Shown here: in pieces, positions 16,435-17,098 of the stretch
How the letters are laid out: the number at the start of each line of letters is the position of its first letter
Numbering within the stretch: position 1 is the first letter of the stretch
Notes under the pieces: generated by a model
Told to the model about the DNA's origin: nothing
The model's input: the letters and a program-made list of their open reading frames with translations, nothing else
Database searches by the model: none
DNA from: Palsa-506 sp963836355
GTDB lineage: Bacteria > Actinomycetota > Actinomycetes > Streptosporangiales > Streptosporangiaceae
Direction: 5' to 3'
DNA: 17,098 nt
Assembly: GCA_963836355.1 (NCBI GenBank)
Contig: CAWIJO010000011.1
Span: 1 to 17,098 of the forward strand
Translations under genes and position numbers: made by a program

Positions 16435-16498
16435 CGAATACCAGTAAGACACGCCGAAGCCGCATCGCCGCAGGCAACAGGGCAAACGCGCAAAGATC

Positions 16499-16510
16499 AA
16501 CATGTGCCAG
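16499..16510. repeat. Right-end direct repeat of the recombinase element
   Basis: AACaTGTGCCAG matches 13333-13344 in the same orientation with one mismatch, and istB sequence resumes 8 bases later. It is a candidate attachment or recombinase site. Confidence 0.45.
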
Positions 16511-16518
16511 TCCCGGTT

Positions 16519-16674
16519 GAATGGGGATCCGTCTTCGGCGACGAAGTCCTGGCCACCGCCATCCTGGACCGGCTCCTGCACCACTGCGATGTCATCGCGA
16601 TCAACGGGCCCAGCTACCGGCTGAAAAACCGGCTCGCCGCCGCCGAAACCACCGTGGCCAGCGCGACCGCCTGA
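16519..16674 (+). pseudogene. istB: IstB, displaced 3' part of interrupted gene
   Basis: The sequence reads EWGSVFGDEVLATAILDRLL, then HHCDVIAINGPSYRLKNRL and a TGA at 16672-16674. This is the conserved C-terminal region of IstB and continues the 5' part that stops at 13312. The 51 codons have no start of their own. Together with the 207 codons upstream they make a 258-residue protein, the normal family length, so no istB sequence appears to have been lost on insertion. Confidence 0.92.
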
Positions 16675-16799
16675 CGTCCGCCAGGCAGATCATCAAGACC
16701 GGCACCGTCTCCTATCGCCTCACCCACGCCCGCCAGCAGCAGAACACCAAGAAGCCCGTCAGCGCGCCCGCCCGCTGAGCACCACCCGAGGAAGACCCG

Positions 16800-17036
16800 A
16801 TGCCAGCTCCCCTGATGCACCTCGATCTCGCCGACGCCGCCGAACTCGCCGAGATGCTCACCTTCATCAGCCAGTGGCTCGGCGGCACCGACCACGCCCA
16901 CCTCGCCGCCTCATTCGGCCGCTTCATCGGCACCCAGGGCTACGACCTCGCTGAACTGCGCACCGACCTGGCCCGCTTCACCTTCCTGCTCGGCCACGAC
17001 GACGGCGAGCAACTCTTCGGCACCGGCCACAGCTGA
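16800..17036 (+). CDS. Small accessory protein inside the IS21-family element
   Basis: The ATG at 16800 has a GAGGAAG five bases before it (16788-16794). The 78-residue product (MPAPLMHLDLADAAELAEML, later FGRFIGTQGYDLAELRTDLARF) is acidic and mostly helical, with no membrane segment or known motif. It lies between istB and the right terminal repeat, on the istAB strand, so it belongs to the insertion sequence and was once the third gene of its operon. Most IS21 elements have only istA and istB. The function is unknown; a regulatory or IstB-interacting role would be a guess. Confidence 0.7.
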   Translation: MPAPLMHLDLADAAELAEMLTFISQWLGGTDHAHLAASFGRFIGTQGYDLAELRTDLARFTFLLGHDDGEQLFGTGHS

Positions 17037-17044
17037 CCATCCAC

Positions 17045-17096
17045 CCTCTGCACGCCAATCCGTACCTCGCTCTGCACGGCAGGGAGTACGCCGACA
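17045..17096 (-). repeat. IS21 right terminal inverted repeat with two iterons
   Basis: Read on the minus strand it starts TGTCGGCGTAC and holds CGTGCAGAGC and a second GGTACGG...CGTGCAGAGG unit, mirroring 11121-11172. Only two bases (GC) follow it in the window. Confidence 0.88.
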
Positions 17097-17098
17097 GC

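Larger units (their letters stand above)
13313..16518 (-). mobile_element. Tyrosine-recombinase element inserted in istB
   Basis: A 3206-bp block splits istB: joining the sequence before 13313 to that from 16519 restores an uninterrupted 258-codon istB (FS-EWGSVFGDEV). The block encodes three minus-strand genes in one coupled unit: an apparently active tyrosine recombinase, an XRE-type DNA-binding protein, and a zinc-ribbon protein with a degenerate recombinase domain. There is no other cargo. Near its ends, AACcTGTGCCAG (13333-13344) and AACaTGTGCCAG (16499-16510) are direct repeats with one mismatch. No target duplication longer than a base or two is evident. The exact junction is ambiguous by about one base (Ser-Glu or Ser-Lys in the restored IstB). 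The organisation recalls Tn554, GInt and RIT elements but matches none that I know. Confidence 0.85.
11121..17096 (+). mobile_element. IS21-family insertion sequence carrying a nested insertion
   Basis: The element begins TGTCGG at 11121 and ends in the reverse complement at 17096. Its 52-bp ends match at 38 positions by my count. Each end contains two copies of a GTACGG...GTGCAGAG iteron, as is usual for IS21-family termini. Inside lie istA, istB and a small third gene in that order. Total length is 5976 bp, of which 3206 bp (13313-16518) is a later insertion in istB, leaving a 2770-bp original element. It sits in the IS4-type transposase. The left flank ends GCGCG and the window shows only GC after the right end, compatible with (but not proof of) a 5-bp target duplication. 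Confidence 0.9.

Noticed and set aside
16521..16778. Plus-strand frame overlapping the istB 3' part, ending VSYRLTHARQQQNTKK
   Set aside because: Its first half is a shadow of istB. The last 35 residues look protein-like but have no start or ribosome site; they might be a read-through tail, which I could not support.

Overview
The window is uniformly GC-rich. It has GTG as well as ATG starts, coupled overlaps of the ATGA/GTGA type, leaderless-looking promoters and actinobacterial protein families, all of which point to a chromosomal segment of a high-GC actinomycete. No RNA gene or CRISPR array was seen.

Region 1 (1-4017) is a polyprenyl-sugar and redox neighbourhood: a divergent NAD-dependent epimerase (minus strand, cut by the window edge), then a family 2 glycosyltransferase, a DUF2064 transferase, a cytochrome b561-molybdopterin oxidoreductase and a small membrane protein. 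The first four each carry at least one frameshift with intact family sequence on both sides. No frameshift was noticed in the rest of the window. This is either very recent decay or local sequence error. The glycosyltransferase and oxidoreductase starts share a ten-base -10-like element, TGGCTAGCGT, 6-8 bases before the start codon.

Region 2 (4126-7857) holds a secreted or anchored alpha/beta hydrolase. Convergent to it is a three-gene minus-strand operon, coupled by ATGA overlaps: an RseB/LolA-like anchored protein, a BcrA-type ABC ATPase and an ABC-2 permease.

Region 3 (8311-10601) is an unrecognised pair, a possible 82-residue protein coupled by ATGA to a 682-residue membrane-anchored protein with TPR-like segments. 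Its codon use is less GC-biased than its neighbours. A perfect 27-bp tandem duplication spans the stop codon.

Region 4 (10966-17096) is a three-layer nest of mobile DNA. The N-terminal part of an IS4-family transposase is cut by an IS21-family element with clear 52-bp ends (11121-11172 and 17045-17096), istA, istB and a third small gene. The istB gene is itself split by a 3.2-kb insertion (13313-16518). That insertion encodes a tyrosine recombinase with a complete catalytic set, an XRE-type regulator, and a second recombinase-like protein that has lost most catalytic residues and gained five zinc-ribbon-like Cys4 units. This compact, cargo-free, three-gene recombinase element resembles Tn554/GInt/RIT elements in logic but not in gene content. 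It is the most interesting system in the window.
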